Origin: Pseudofrankia coriaricola
GTDB lineage: Bacteria > Actinomycetota > Actinomycetes > Frankiales > Frankiaceae
Direction of reading: 5' to 3'
Assembly (NCBI RefSeq): GCF_001854805.1
Contig: NZ_MBLO01000036.1
Coordinates: forward strand, 124,001 to 188,000
DNA length: 64,000 nucleotides
Of the stretch, positions 50,570 to 58,039 are shown one piece after another. Each line of letters opens with the position of its first letter. Positions within the stretch are counted from its first letter, which is position 1. A program made the translations under genes and the position numbers. Below the pieces are notes generated by a model, which was not told the DNA's origin, made no database searches, and was given only the letters and a program-made list of their open reading frames with translations.

Positions 50570-51603
50570 GCCCCACCGCGGTCGAAGGGCTCGACCTGCC
50601 CGCGCTGGAACGGTTCTTCGGCCAGCGGGTGCCCGAGTTCTCCGGCCGGCTGGACGCCACGCTCCTGGCCGGGGGCCGGTCGAACCTCACGTATCTGCTC
50701 ACCGACGGGACGGGGCGCTGGGTGCTGCGCCGCCCGCCGCTGGGCGGGCTCACCCCGTCGGCGCACGACGTGCTGCGCGAGTACCGCGTGACGGCGGCCC
50801 TGTCCGGGACCGACGTCCCCGTGCCCCGCGCCGTCGCCCATGACGAGGGCGACACGCTGGGCGTGCCGTTCGCCCTCGTCGACTACGTCCCCGGCACGGT
50901 CATCCGAGGCGAGGACGACCTGCACGCCCTCCCCCAGGCCGACATCGACCGCTGCGCGTACGCGCTGATCGACGTGCTCGCCCGGCTGCACACCCTCGAC
51001 CCCGAGGCCATCGGCCTGGGTGCCTTCGGCCGCCCGCAGGGCTACCTGGGCCGCCAGATCCGGCGGTGGAACGACCAGTGGCAGCGGGTCGGCACCCGGC
51101 CGCTGCCCGACATCGACACCCTGTACGCCCGGCTCGCCGCGATCCAGCCGACGGAGTCCGGGGCGTCGGTCCTGCACGGTGACTTCCGCATCGACAACGT
51201 CATCCTTTCCCCCGACGACCCCGCGGACGTCCGGGCGGTGGTGGACTGGGAGATGGCCGCGCTCGGCGACCCGCTCGCCGACCTGGGCCTGCACATCGCC
51301 TACTCGGACCCGGCGTTCGCCCCGGTGCTCACCGGCTCGGCGGCGTCGACCAGCCCGCGCCTGCCGAAGGCCGACGCCCTGCTCGACCGCTACGCGACGC
51401 TCACCGGCCGGGACCTGAGCGCCTTCTCCTTCTATCTCGCCCTCGGCTACTTCAAGGTGGCGGTCATCGCGGAGGGCATCCACGCCCGGTACCTGCAGGG
51501 AGTGACCCGCGGCGACGGGTTCGAGATCGTCGGTGAGGCGACCGCGCCGCTGGCCGCCGCCGGCCTGCGCGCCCTCAAGGGGCCAAAGGCCGCGCGAAAA
51601 TGA
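50566..51603 (+). CDS. Phosphotransferase family (APH-like) kinase, LvaA/ACAD10-type
   Basis: 345 aa from ATG 50566 (ATGA overlap). Motifs: LAGGRSNLTYLLTDGTGRWVLRRPP, Brenner-type HGDFRIDN (catalytic Asp), and VVDWEMAALGDPLADLG (metal Asp). These kinases can phosphorylate hydroxyacyl-CoAs; antibiotic resistance is unlikely given the context. The last codons (GPKAARK) and the TGA are supplied by hairpin element copy 8, so this C-terminus was created or replaced by the element. Confidence 0.92.
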   Translation: MSPTAVEGLDLPALERFFGQRVPEFSGRLDATLLAGGRSNLTYLLTDGTGRWVLRRPPLGGLTPSAHDVLREYRVTAALSGTDVPVPRAVAHDEGDTLGVPFALVDYVPGTVIRGEDDLHALPQADIDRCAYALIDVLARLHTLDPEAIGLGAFGRPQGYLGRQIRRWNDQWQRVGTRPLPDIDTLYARLAAIQPTESGASVLHGDFRIDNVILSPDDPADVRAVVDWEMAALGDPLADLGLHIAYSDPAFAPVLTGSAASTSPRLPKADALLDRYATLTGRDLSAFSFYLALGYFKVAVIAEGIHARYLQGVTRGDGFEIVGEATAPLAAAGLRALKGPKAARK

Positions 51604-51628
51604 TCTTCTTCCACACGCCCGGCAGCCC
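51581..51628 (+). repeat. Hairpin/micro-ORF element, copy 8, at a gene junction
   Basis: GGCCAAAGGCCGCGCGAAAATGATCTTCTT-type unit: the stem arms have decayed (GGCCGCGCGAA against TTCCACACGCC), yet the AAAATGATCTTCTT centre and ...CCGGCAGCCC end are preserved. It encodes the end of the phosphotransferase and the start of a micro-ORF. Confidence 0.85.
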
Positions 51629-51668
51629 TCAAAGCAAGATCGCCGAAAGGCGGCCCGAGAAGTCATGA
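51600..51668 (+). CDS. Candidate 22-aa micro-ORF linking two genes
   Basis: It starts MIFFHTPGSPQSKIAERR. Its ATG overlaps the phosphotransferase stop (ATGA, 51600-51603), and its TGA overlaps the ATG of the next SDR gene (ATGA, 51665-51668). It therefore bridges the two genes by stop-start coupling on both sides, the same 4-bp pattern used throughout these operons. Sequence resembles micro-ORFs in the other element copies. No homologous protein family is recognised. Expression is unproven. Confidence 0.5.
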   Translation: MIFFHTPGSPQSKIAERRPEKS

Positions 51669-52432
51669 TCAATGTCCTGGACCTGTTCCGGCTGGACGGC
51701 CGGGTCGCCGTCGTCACCGGCGCGAGCTCCGGTCTCGGCGCCGGGTTCGCCCGCGCGCTCGGCCAGGCCGGCGCCGACGTCGTCCTCGCCGCCCGCCGCG
51801 CCGACCGACTCGACAAGATCACCGAGGAGGTGCGGGCGACGGGACGTCGAGCTCTCACCGTCGCCACCGACGTCAGCGATCCCGACCAGTGCACCGCCCT
51901 CGCCGAGGCGGCCGTCGCCGAGTTCGGCCGGATCGACATCCTGGTCAACAACGCCGGCATCGGCACCGCGGTGCCCGCCCTGCGCGAGAAGCCCGACGAG
52001 TTCCGCCAGGTCATCGACGTCAACCTCAACGGCGCCTACTGGGCCGCGCAGGCGTGCGCCCGGGTCATGGGGCCAGGTTCGAGCATCATCAACATCTCCA
52101 GCGTCCTCGGGCTCGTCAAGTCCTATGCCCCGCAGGCCGCCTACGCCGCCAGCAAGGCCGGGCTGATCGGCCTGACCCGCGACCTGGCGCAGCAGTGGTC
52201 CGGCCGCAAGGGAATCCGGGTCAACGCCATCGCGCCCGGCTACTTCGCCAGCGAGATGACCGCCGAGATCCCGAAGGACCAGCTGATGACGTTCATCGCC
52301 AACACCAGCCCGCTGGGCCGGCTCGGCGAGCAGCACGAACTCGACGCCGCCGTCGTGTTCCTCGCCGGAGATGGCGCCTCCTTCATCACCGGCACGACCC
52401 TCGCCGTCGACGGGGGCATGAGCGGGCACTGA
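51665..52432 (+). CDS. SDR family oxidoreductase
   Basis: 255 aa from ATG 51665. TGASSGLG (19-26), NNAG, catalytic Ser in NISSVLG and YAASKAG, C-terminal AVDGGMSGH. Classical NAD(P)-dependent dehydrogenase/reductase, most like 3-oxoacyl or gluconate 5-dehydrogenase-type SDRs. Follows the ACAD/phosphotransferase pair through the micro-ORF, so it may oxidise the resulting 3-hydroxyacyl-CoA. Confidence 0.92.
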   Translation: MINVLDLFRLDGRVAVVTGASSGLGAGFARALGQAGADVVLAARRADRLDKITEEVRATGRRALTVATDVSDPDQCTALAEAAVAEFGRIDILVNNAGIGTAVPALREKPDEFRQVIDVNLNGAYWAAQACARVMGPGSSIINISSVLGLVKSYAPQAAYAASKAGLIGLTRDLAQQWSGRKGIRVNAIAPGYFASEMTAEIPKDQLMTFIANTSPLGRLGEQHELDAAVVFLAGDGASFITGTTLAVDGGMSGH

Positions 52433-52462
52433 CCACCGCCGCGTTCCGGCCGATGACCGCGG

Positions 52463-52897
52463 TCAGCTCGCGTCGGCTGGCTTGTTGACGAACCAGACGA
52501 GTTTCTCGGCGAGCTTTTCGCTCTTCCAGCCGTCTGGGGTGCGGACGAAGTCGTGGAAGTAGTAGCCGCCGCAGTAGCTCGGCTCGGCGAAGCCCGGCAG
52601 CTGCATCGGGTTGTAGAACTGGGCGATCACGCTGGCGCGGTCGCCATCGAGGTCGATCTCCACGTTGGTGATGTAGTGGATCTTCCACGGCATCTGGCCG
52701 AGACCCTGCTCGAGCCAGGTCGCCATCTCGTCGCGCTTGCCGACGGGCAGCTGCGTCGACGTCGACGTGTAGTCAATGACCGCCTCGGGGGTGAACACCG
52801 ACTTCCACAGGTCGAAGTCGTTCGTGTCCACGCCGCGGGCATACCGTGCCAGCTGTTCCTGGATCTCCAACTTGTCGGCGAGCGCCTGCAGGTCCAT
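52463..52897 (-). CDS. SnoaL-like (NTF2-fold) protein
   Basis: 144 aa from ATG 52897, with GGGAGC upstream; the ORF may extend to 52912. Motifs: LEIQEQLARYARGVDTNDFDLWKSVFTPEAVIDYTSTS, HYITNVEIDLDGDRASV and GGYYFHDFVRTPDGWKSEKL, typical of SnoaL_4 proteins. Activity unknown. Preceded on its strand by hairpin copy 9 and an SDR, probably one transcript. Confidence 0.85.
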   Translation of the reverse strand: MDLQALADKLEIQEQLARYARGVDTNDFDLWKSVFTPEAVIDYTSTSTQLPVGKRDEMATWLEQGLGQMPWKIHYITNVEIDLDGDRASVIAQFYNPMQLPGFAEPSYCGGYYFHDFVRTPDGWKSEKLAEKLVWFVNKPADAS

Positions 52898-52923
52898 TGA
52901 TGCTCCCATCACATTTCCAAACC

Positions 52924-52969
52924 GGCCGCCGGAGGCGCGAGGAAGAGAATTTTCGCGCCTCCTTCGGCC
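52924..52969 (-). repeat. Hairpin element, copy 9 (minus orientation)
   Basis: Perfect arms GGAGGCGCGA (52931-52940) and TCGCGCCTCC (52953-52962), bounded by GGCC. On the minus strand AAGGAGG is kept but the ATG is ATT, so the micro-ORF would need a rare start. Lies just upstream of the SnoaL-like gene in the same direction. Confidence 0.87.
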
Positions 52970-52982
52970 CTCCCAGCTAACC

Positions 52983-53011
52983 GGTCAGCTGACCGGTCAG
53001 GTCAGCTGACC
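52983..53011. repeat. Duplicated palindrome across the SDR stop codon
   Basis: The 12-bp palindrome GGTCAGCTGACC occurs at 52983-52994 and 53000-53011, a 17-bp period. The second copy contains the TGA of the minus-strand SDR gene (stop at 53002-53004). Confidence 0.9.
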
Positions 53012-53748
53012 GTCAGGCCGTTGTCGACGGCGTAGACGGCACCGGTGATCGACTTCGCCTCACCCGACGCGAGGAACGCGAACAGCGCCGCTATCTCCTC
53101 GGGCATGGCGATGCCGCGGTAGCCAGCCATCCGGTGCCTGAGGTCCGAGTCCTGGTCCTCGGGGAATGTCACGGTCCTGGCGATGTTGGTCAGGGTGCCG
53201 GCCGGCGCGATCGCGTTCACCCGCAGCGGCGTCTTGATGAACTCCACCGCGAGCGACTTCGTCAGCTGGACAATGCCGCCTTTGCTAGCCGCGTAGGCGG
53301 CCGAGTAGGGAACGCCCTGAATCCCGGCGTTGGACGCGATGTTGATGATCGTACCGCCGGCCGCCAGCAGGTGCGGAATCGCGGCCTGGGACAGGAAGAA
53401 CGGCCCGTCGAGGTTCACCGCCATCGTCCGCCGGTACTGCTCAACCGTCGTATCGGTGGTGTGCGCCGGGCGGTAGATCCCGGCGACGTTGCCCAGCACG
53501 TCGAGGCGCCCGAACTCGGACACGGCCGCCGCCACCGCCTCGGCGCACCCGGTCGGGTCGGCGACGTCGACGACCCGGACCGACACCGTCCCGCTCGCCA
53601 GCGCCTTGGTCTCGGCCAGTGAGCCCTCGTCGATGTCCACCGCGAGCACCGACGCGCCCTCGCTGGCCAGCCGTATGGTGATCGAACGGCCCATGCCGGA
53701 CCCGGCACCGGTGATGAGCGCCGCTTTGCCGTCAAATCGTCCCGTCAT
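53002..53748 (-). CDS. SDR family oxidoreductase
   Basis: 248 aa, start 53748. TGAGSGMG (13-20), NVAG in place of NNAG, catalytic Ser in NIASNAGIQG and YAASKGG, C-terminal YAVDNGLTVS. Close in style to 3-oxoacyl-ACP reductase-like SDRs. Divergent from the acyl-CoA dehydrogenase pair at 53897, with 148 bp between. Substrate unknown. Confidence 0.92.
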   Translation of the reverse strand: MTGRFDGKAALITGAGSGMGRSITIRLASEGASVLAVDIDEGSLAETKALASGTVSVRVVDVADPTGCAEAVAAAVSEFGRLDVLGNVAGIYRPAHTTDTTVEQYRRTMAVNLDGPFFLSQAAIPHLLAAGGTIINIASNAGIQGVPYSAAYAASKGGIVQLTKSLAVEFIKTPLRVNAIAPAGTLTNIARTVTFPEDQDSDLRHRMAGYRGIAMPEEIAALFAFLASGEAKSITGAVYAVDNGLTVS

Positions 53749-53896
53749 GGCTGTGTTCTACCTCACGGCGGTGAGGGGCGCACCCGTTGGCGAAGTTTGA
53801 CGTCGAAGTCGAGAATTCGCGAACCTGTGGTCGAGGCATGCAAACGATGCTGGTCAGGACCCTGGTGGCCCGACGAGCGGATCGAGGTAATGGACC

Positions 53897-55042
53897 ATGT
53901 TGCTGGAGCTGGCCCCTGATCAGGAGGTCCTCCGGGAGGCGACCGCGCGGTTCCTCGCGGACCGGGTGCCCCCAGAGGTGATCCGCCGCCTGCGCGAGGA
54001 CCCCGCCGGCTTCTCGCCGGACTACTGGAGCGCCGGCGCGGAGCTCGGCTGGACCTCCCTGCTCGTCAGCGAGGAGCACGGCGGCGGCTCGATCAGCGGC
54101 GGCCCGCTCGTCGACCTGTCCATCCTCGCCCACGAGTTCGGCGCCCGCGCCGTCCCCGGCCCGCTCGCGTCGGCGAACGTCGTCGCGTTCGCGCTGTCCA
54201 CCTGGGGCGGCGAGGCCCATGCGGCGACCCTCGAAGCGGTGCTGTCCGGCGAGTCGCTCGCCACCTGCGCGCTCGGCGAGCCGGCGACGCCGGGTGAGCC
54301 GGCCGGCGTGACGGTCCAGGTCCGCGCCGACGGCGGCGACGTCGTCCTCGACGGGACCGCCCGCCCGGTCGAGTCGGCCGCGCAGGCCGCCCACCTCCTC
54401 GTCACCGCGGCCGTCGCCGGCACCGCCGGCTTCGCGCAGCTGCTGGTCCCGACCACGGCCGCAGGGGTGACCATCACGCCGATGCGCACCGTCGACCTCA
54501 CACGGCGGTTCTTCGCCGTCCAGCTCGACGGCGTGCGGCTGCCCGCCGAGGCGGCCGTCGGCGAGTTCGGCGACGCCGGTGAGCAGGTGGAGCGCCAGCT
54601 GCAGGTCGCGCTCGCGCTCGGCTGCGCGGAGACCGTCGGCGCGATGCAGACCGCGTTCGACCTGACCGTGAAGTGGGCGTTCGAGCGCTACTCCTTCGGC
54701 CGGCCGCTCGCGTCCTACCAGGAGCTCAAGCACCGGTTCGCGGACATGAAGACCTGGCTGGAGGCGTCGCACGCCATCACCGACAAGGCGGTGGCCGCGG
54801 TCGACGCCGGCGCCCCCGAGGCGGCGGAGCTGGTCAGCGCCGCGAAGGCCTACATCGGCGACTACGGCACGGAACTCGCGCAGGACTGCGTCCAGATTCA
54901 TGGCGGCATCGGCGTGACCTTCGAGCACGACATGCACTTCTTCCTGCGCCGGGTCACCCTCAACCGAGCGCTGTATGGCACCCCCGCCAGCCACCGGGCC
55001 CGCGTCACCGGCATCTTCGAGAACCTCAAGGAGCAGGCGTGA
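53897..55042 (+). CDS. Acyl-CoA dehydrogenase subunit (heteromeric type, small)
   Basis: 381 aa, ATG 53897. N-terminal LELAPDQEVLREATARFLADRVPPE and C-terminal QIHGGIGVTFEHDMHFFLRRVTLNRALYGTPASHR. The usual catalytic EGT-EIQ is replaced by LYGTPASHR, and the FAD-side motif is poorly kept (CALGEPATPGEPAG). It overlaps the next gene by GTGA and likely forms a heterotetramer with it, as FadE pairs do in mycobacteria. Confidence 0.92.
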   Translation: MLLELAPDQEVLREATARFLADRVPPEVIRRLREDPAGFSPDYWSAGAELGWTSLLVSEEHGGGSISGGPLVDLSILAHEFGARAVPGPLASANVVAFALSTWGGEAHAATLEAVLSGESLATCALGEPATPGEPAGVTVQVRADGGDVVLDGTARPVESAAQAAHLLVTAAVAGTAGFAQLLVPTTAAGVTITPMRTVDLTRRFFAVQLDGVRLPAEAAVGEFGDAGEQVERQLQVALALGCAETVGAMQTAFDLTVKWAFERYSFGRPLASYQELKHRFADMKTWLEASHAITDKAVAAVDAGAPEAAELVSAAKAYIGDYGTELAQDCVQIHGGIGVTFEHDMHFFLRRVTLNRALYGTPASHRARVTGIFENLKEQA

Positions 55043-56304
55043 GCACCGGAGCCCAGGAGAGCGTCGAGGAGTTCCAGGCCAGGGCGCGCGTCTGGATCCG
55101 CGCCAACCTGCGTCCACTGGAGGCGCACGAGGAGGTCGGCATCATGCGGCCGACCCGGACCGACGAGCAGGAGCTGGCCGCGGTCGCCCGCGACCGCGAG
55201 ATCCAACGGATGCTCTTCGACGCCGGGTTCGCCGGCATCTGCTTCCCGCGCGAGTACGGCGGGCAGGGCCTCACCCCAGCGCACCAGCGGGCGTTCAACG
55301 AGGAGATCTCGGGCTACGAGTACCCGCAGCGCCTGCAGGTGCCGACGCTCACGCCGTGCGCCGCGGTGCTGCTCGAGTTCGGCACCGAGGAGCAGAAGCT
55401 CGCCCACATCCCAGCCATCCTCAAGGGCGAGGAGATCTGGATGCAGTTCCTGTCCGAGCCGTCCAGCGGCTCGGACGTCGCCGCCGCACTCACCTCTGCG
55501 GTACGCGACGGCGACCAGTGGGTGCTCAACGGCTCCAAGATCTGGACGACCGGCGCCTGGTGGTCCGACTGGGGGCTGTGCCTGGCGCGGACCAACTGGG
55601 ACGTCCCGAAGCACCGCGGCCTCACAGTCTTCATCCTGCCGATCGCGGCGGCGGGCGTCGACGTGCAGCGCATCGAGATGCTCAACGGGATCATGGAGTT
55701 CTGTCAGGAGTTCCTGACCGACGTCCGCGTCCCCGACTCCGACCGGGTCGGCGAGGTCGACGACGGCTGGACGGTCGGCACCCGCTGGATGTTCCACGAG
55801 CGGATGAGCAGCAGCTCCCCGTACGTGACCAGTCCCGGTACGAGCTCGCATCACCGGATCGGGCCCGACTGGCTGCTCGACATCGCCCGCGACACCGGGC
55901 GGCTCGACGACCCGCTGGTGCGCGACCTGATCGGCGAGGGCCGGGTGCTCGACCTGGTCCAGGGCGCCCTGCAATCGCGGCTCGCCCTCGGCATGACGAC
56001 CGGCAGGCTGTCCGACCAGTCGGCCGCGATCGGCCGGCTCTACAGCGGCGTCGCGGCGACCCGGCTCACCACGATCGCGTTCGACATCGCCGACGGCGCG
56101 GGCGCGGCCTGGGCGGAGGGTGACGGCGCGGCGGCCGACGTCGGCGCGGACTTCCTGATGCGCCAGACGGCCACGATCGGCGGCGGCACCACCGAGATGG
56201 CCCGCAACGTCATCAGCGAGCGGGTTCTCGGCATGCCCCGCGAGGCCGCGCTCGACCGGGGCCTCGCGTTCCGCGACGTCCCCCGCGGCGCCCGCAACAG
56301 CTGA
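55039..56304 (+). CDS. Acyl-CoA dehydrogenase, partner subunit (heteromeric type, large)
   Basis: 421 aa from GTG 55039 (4-bp overlap). FAD/substrate block WMQFLSEPSSGSDVAAALTSAVRDGDQWVLNGSKIWTTGAWWSDWGLCLART; C-terminal ATIGGGTTEMARNVISERVLGMPRE, again with no Glu in the usual catalytic slot. With the preceding subunit it would form one shared-site enzyme. Followed by a GC hairpin and convergent MFS gene. Confidence 0.94.
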   Translation: MSTGAQESVEEFQARARVWIRANLRPLEAHEEVGIMRPTRTDEQELAAVARDREIQRMLFDAGFAGICFPREYGGQGLTPAHQRAFNEEISGYEYPQRLQVPTLTPCAAVLLEFGTEEQKLAHIPAILKGEEIWMQFLSEPSSGSDVAAALTSAVRDGDQWVLNGSKIWTTGAWWSDWGLCLARTNWDVPKHRGLTVFILPIAAAGVDVQRIEMLNGIMEFCQEFLTDVRVPDSDRVGEVDDGWTVGTRWMFHERMSSSSPYVTSPGTSSHHRIGPDWLLDIARDTGRLDDPLVRDLIGEGRVLDLVQGALQSRLALGMTTGRLSDQSAAIGRLYSGVAATRLTTIAFDIADGAGAAWAEGDGAAADVGADFLMRQTATIGGGTTEMARNVISERVLGMPREAALDRGLAFRDVPRGARNS

Positions 56305-56314
56305 GACGGGGCGA

Positions 56315-56339
56315 GGCGGGGGCGCGAAACGCCCCCGCC
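56315..56339. terminator. GC-rich hairpin between convergent genes
   Basis: GGCGGGGGCG (56315-56324) pairs with CGCCCCCGCC (56330-56339) around CGAAA. No T-tract, but the position between convergent stops (56304 and 56367) fits a bidirectional terminator. Confidence 0.65.
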
Positions 56340-56366
56340 CGTCAGCGGCTCCCAGCTACTTCCCAG

Positions 56367-57902
56367 TCAGTCGATCGCGGGGACCGCTGCGACACGCTCG
56401 GTGACCGTCAGCTCGGACGCGACCCGCGGCGCGGGCATGGCCGGGACGGCAGGCACAGCCGCAGCGGGGGCGGCGTTCGCGGTCCTGCGCGGGAGGGCGA
56501 GGGCGATGAGGCAGCTCGCCAGCGCCGCGCCGCCGCCCACCAGCAGGCCGACCCGCAGACCGCTCTCCGACGGGACGACCGCCGAGCCGACCGTGGTCGT
56601 CATGCTCGACATCAAAGTGCCGAGCACCGCGCTGGCAACCGACGTGCCGATCGATCGCATCAGGGTGTTCAGACCGTTGGCGGCCGCGCCCTCCTCGGCC
56701 GGCACCGCCCGCATGATCAGAGTGGGCATCGCCGCGTACGCGAGGCCGACACCGGCGCTGATCACCGCGCAGAACGCGAGCACGCCGCCGGGGCTGCCCA
56801 TCAGCGGGAGCGCGAGGACGTATCCGCCGGCCACGACGACCGCGCCGCCGGCCAGCGCGACCCGCGGGCCGCGCCCGGCGATCAGTCGGCCGGCGAACGG
56901 CGAGACGATCATCATCGCGAGCCCCGCCGGCGCCATCCACAGGCCGGTGCCGAGCAGCGACTGCCCGAGGCCGTAGCCCGTGGCCTTCGGCAGCTGCATC
57001 AGCTGCGGGGCGATCAGCGACTGCGCGTACATCCCGAAGCCCAGCGCCACGGAGGCGATGTTGGTGAGCAGCACGGGGCGCCGGCTCATCGTGCGCAGGT
57101 CGATCAGCGGGCTGTCGATGCGCAGCTCGAACGCGCCCCAGGCGACGAGGACGGCGACGCCACCGCCGAGCAGGCCCAGCGTCGTGGTGCTCGCCCAGCC
57201 CCAGTCGCCGCCCTTCGAGACGGCGAGCAGCACGCCGACCAGCCCGATCGACAGCAGGACCGTGCCCGGCACATCGAACCCGCCGACGCCGCGCACCGGC
57301 GACTCGGGGACCAGGACGGCGACGAGGGCGCCCAGCAGCAGGCCGATCGCGGCGGAGCCCCAGAACAGCACGTGCCAGTCGGCGTTCTGGGCGACCACCG
57401 CGCCGATCGGCAGGCCGAGCGCGCCGCCGACGCCGAGCGAGGAGCTCATGATCGCCATCGCGGAGACCATCCGCTTGGGCGGCAGCAGGTCGCGCAGGAT
57501 GCTCACGCCGAGCGGGATGGTGGCGAAACCGACGCCCTGCAGCCCGCGGCCCACGACCATCGGCACGATCGACGAGCTCAGCGCGCAGATCAGCGCGCCC
57601 ACGGTCTGGGTGCCCAGGGCGACCAGCAACAGCCGCCGCTTGCCGAACAGGTCGCCGAGGCGCCCGAACAGCGGGTTGGCGACCGCCCCGACGAGCAGGG
57701 TGGCGGTGATCGCCCAGAAGGCGTTGGAGGACGAGGTGTGCAGCAGCGTGGGCAGCTTCGGGATCAACGGCACCATCAGCGTCTGCATCAGCGACATCGC
57801 GGTGCCCGCGGCCGCGAGGACCGCGATGAGGGTGTTCGCCCGTGCCGACCGGCCCGCGACGCTGGCCGGGGCAGGGGCGGCGGTGGCCTTGCTGGCGCTC
57901 AT
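56367..57902 (-). CDS. MFS transporter (EmrB/QacA-type drug/solute exporter)
   Basis: 511 aa from ATG 57902, TGGGAG upstream. Many hydrophobic helices, with motif A-like GRLGDLFGKRRLLLVAL after TM2 and motif C-like LGVGGALGLPIGAVVAQNADWHVLFW, characteristic of proton-antiport exporters of the DHA2 group. C-terminal Ala/Pro-rich tail. Divergent from a TetR gene, the standard layout for a ligand-inducible exporter; it may expel toxic pathway substrates. Confidence 0.93.
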   Translation of the reverse strand: MSASKATAAPAPASVAGRSARANTLIAVLAAAGTAMSLMQTLMVPLIPKLPTLLHTSSSNAFWAITATLLVGAVANPLFGRLGDLFGKRRLLLVALGTQTVGALICALSSSIVPMVVGRGLQGVGFATIPLGVSILRDLLPPKRMVSAMAIMSSSLGVGGALGLPIGAVVAQNADWHVLFWGSAAIGLLLGALVAVLVPESPVRGVGGFDVPGTVLLSIGLVGVLLAVSKGGDWGWASTTTLGLLGGGVAVLVAWGAFELRIDSPLIDLRTMSRRPVLLTNIASVALGFGMYAQSLIAPQLMQLPKATGYGLGQSLLGTGLWMAPAGLAMMIVSPFAGRLIAGRGPRVALAGGAVVVAGGYVLALPLMGSPGGVLAFCAVISAGVGLAYAAMPTLIMRAVPAEEGAAANGLNTLMRSIGTSVASAVLGTLMSSMTTTVGSAVVPSESGLRVGLLVGGGAALASCLIALALPRRTANAAPAAAVPAVPAMPAPRVASELTVTERVAAVPAID

Positions 57903-57930
57903 GAGTTCTCCCAGCTGACGCTGCACCCAG

Positions 57931-57949
57931 GATATGTAGGGTGCATATC
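57931..57949. promoter_or_regulatory. GATATG-N7-CATATC dyad upstream of the MFS gene
   Basis: Perfect 6-bp inverted repeat (57931-57936 and 57944-57949) in an AT-rich patch 29 bp upstream of the MFS start. Could be an operator or overlap its -10 region. Confidence 0.45.
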
Positions 57950-58024
57950 ATGTGTATCACGCACATCCAGGAATCCAAAGCGCCACCGGCCGCGACATGA
58001 GGTGACTTCGCCCACCCGACGTGC

Positions 58025-58039
58025 CAGAATTCGATTCTG
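58025..58039. promoter_or_regulatory. CAGAAT-N3-ATTCTG operator, directly before the TetR start
   Basis: Perfect dyad CAGAAT-TCG-ATTCTG ends one base before ATG 58040, so bound protein would block a leaderless or short-leader transcript (autoregulation). The identical arms recur at 62699-62713. Confidence 0.7.

Noticed and set aside
50566-51603. Aminoglycoside resistance kinase
   Set aside because: APH-fold motifs are present, but the ATGA-coupled ACAD10/11-like dehydrogenase and catabolic setting point to an acyl-CoA or hydroxyacid kinase.
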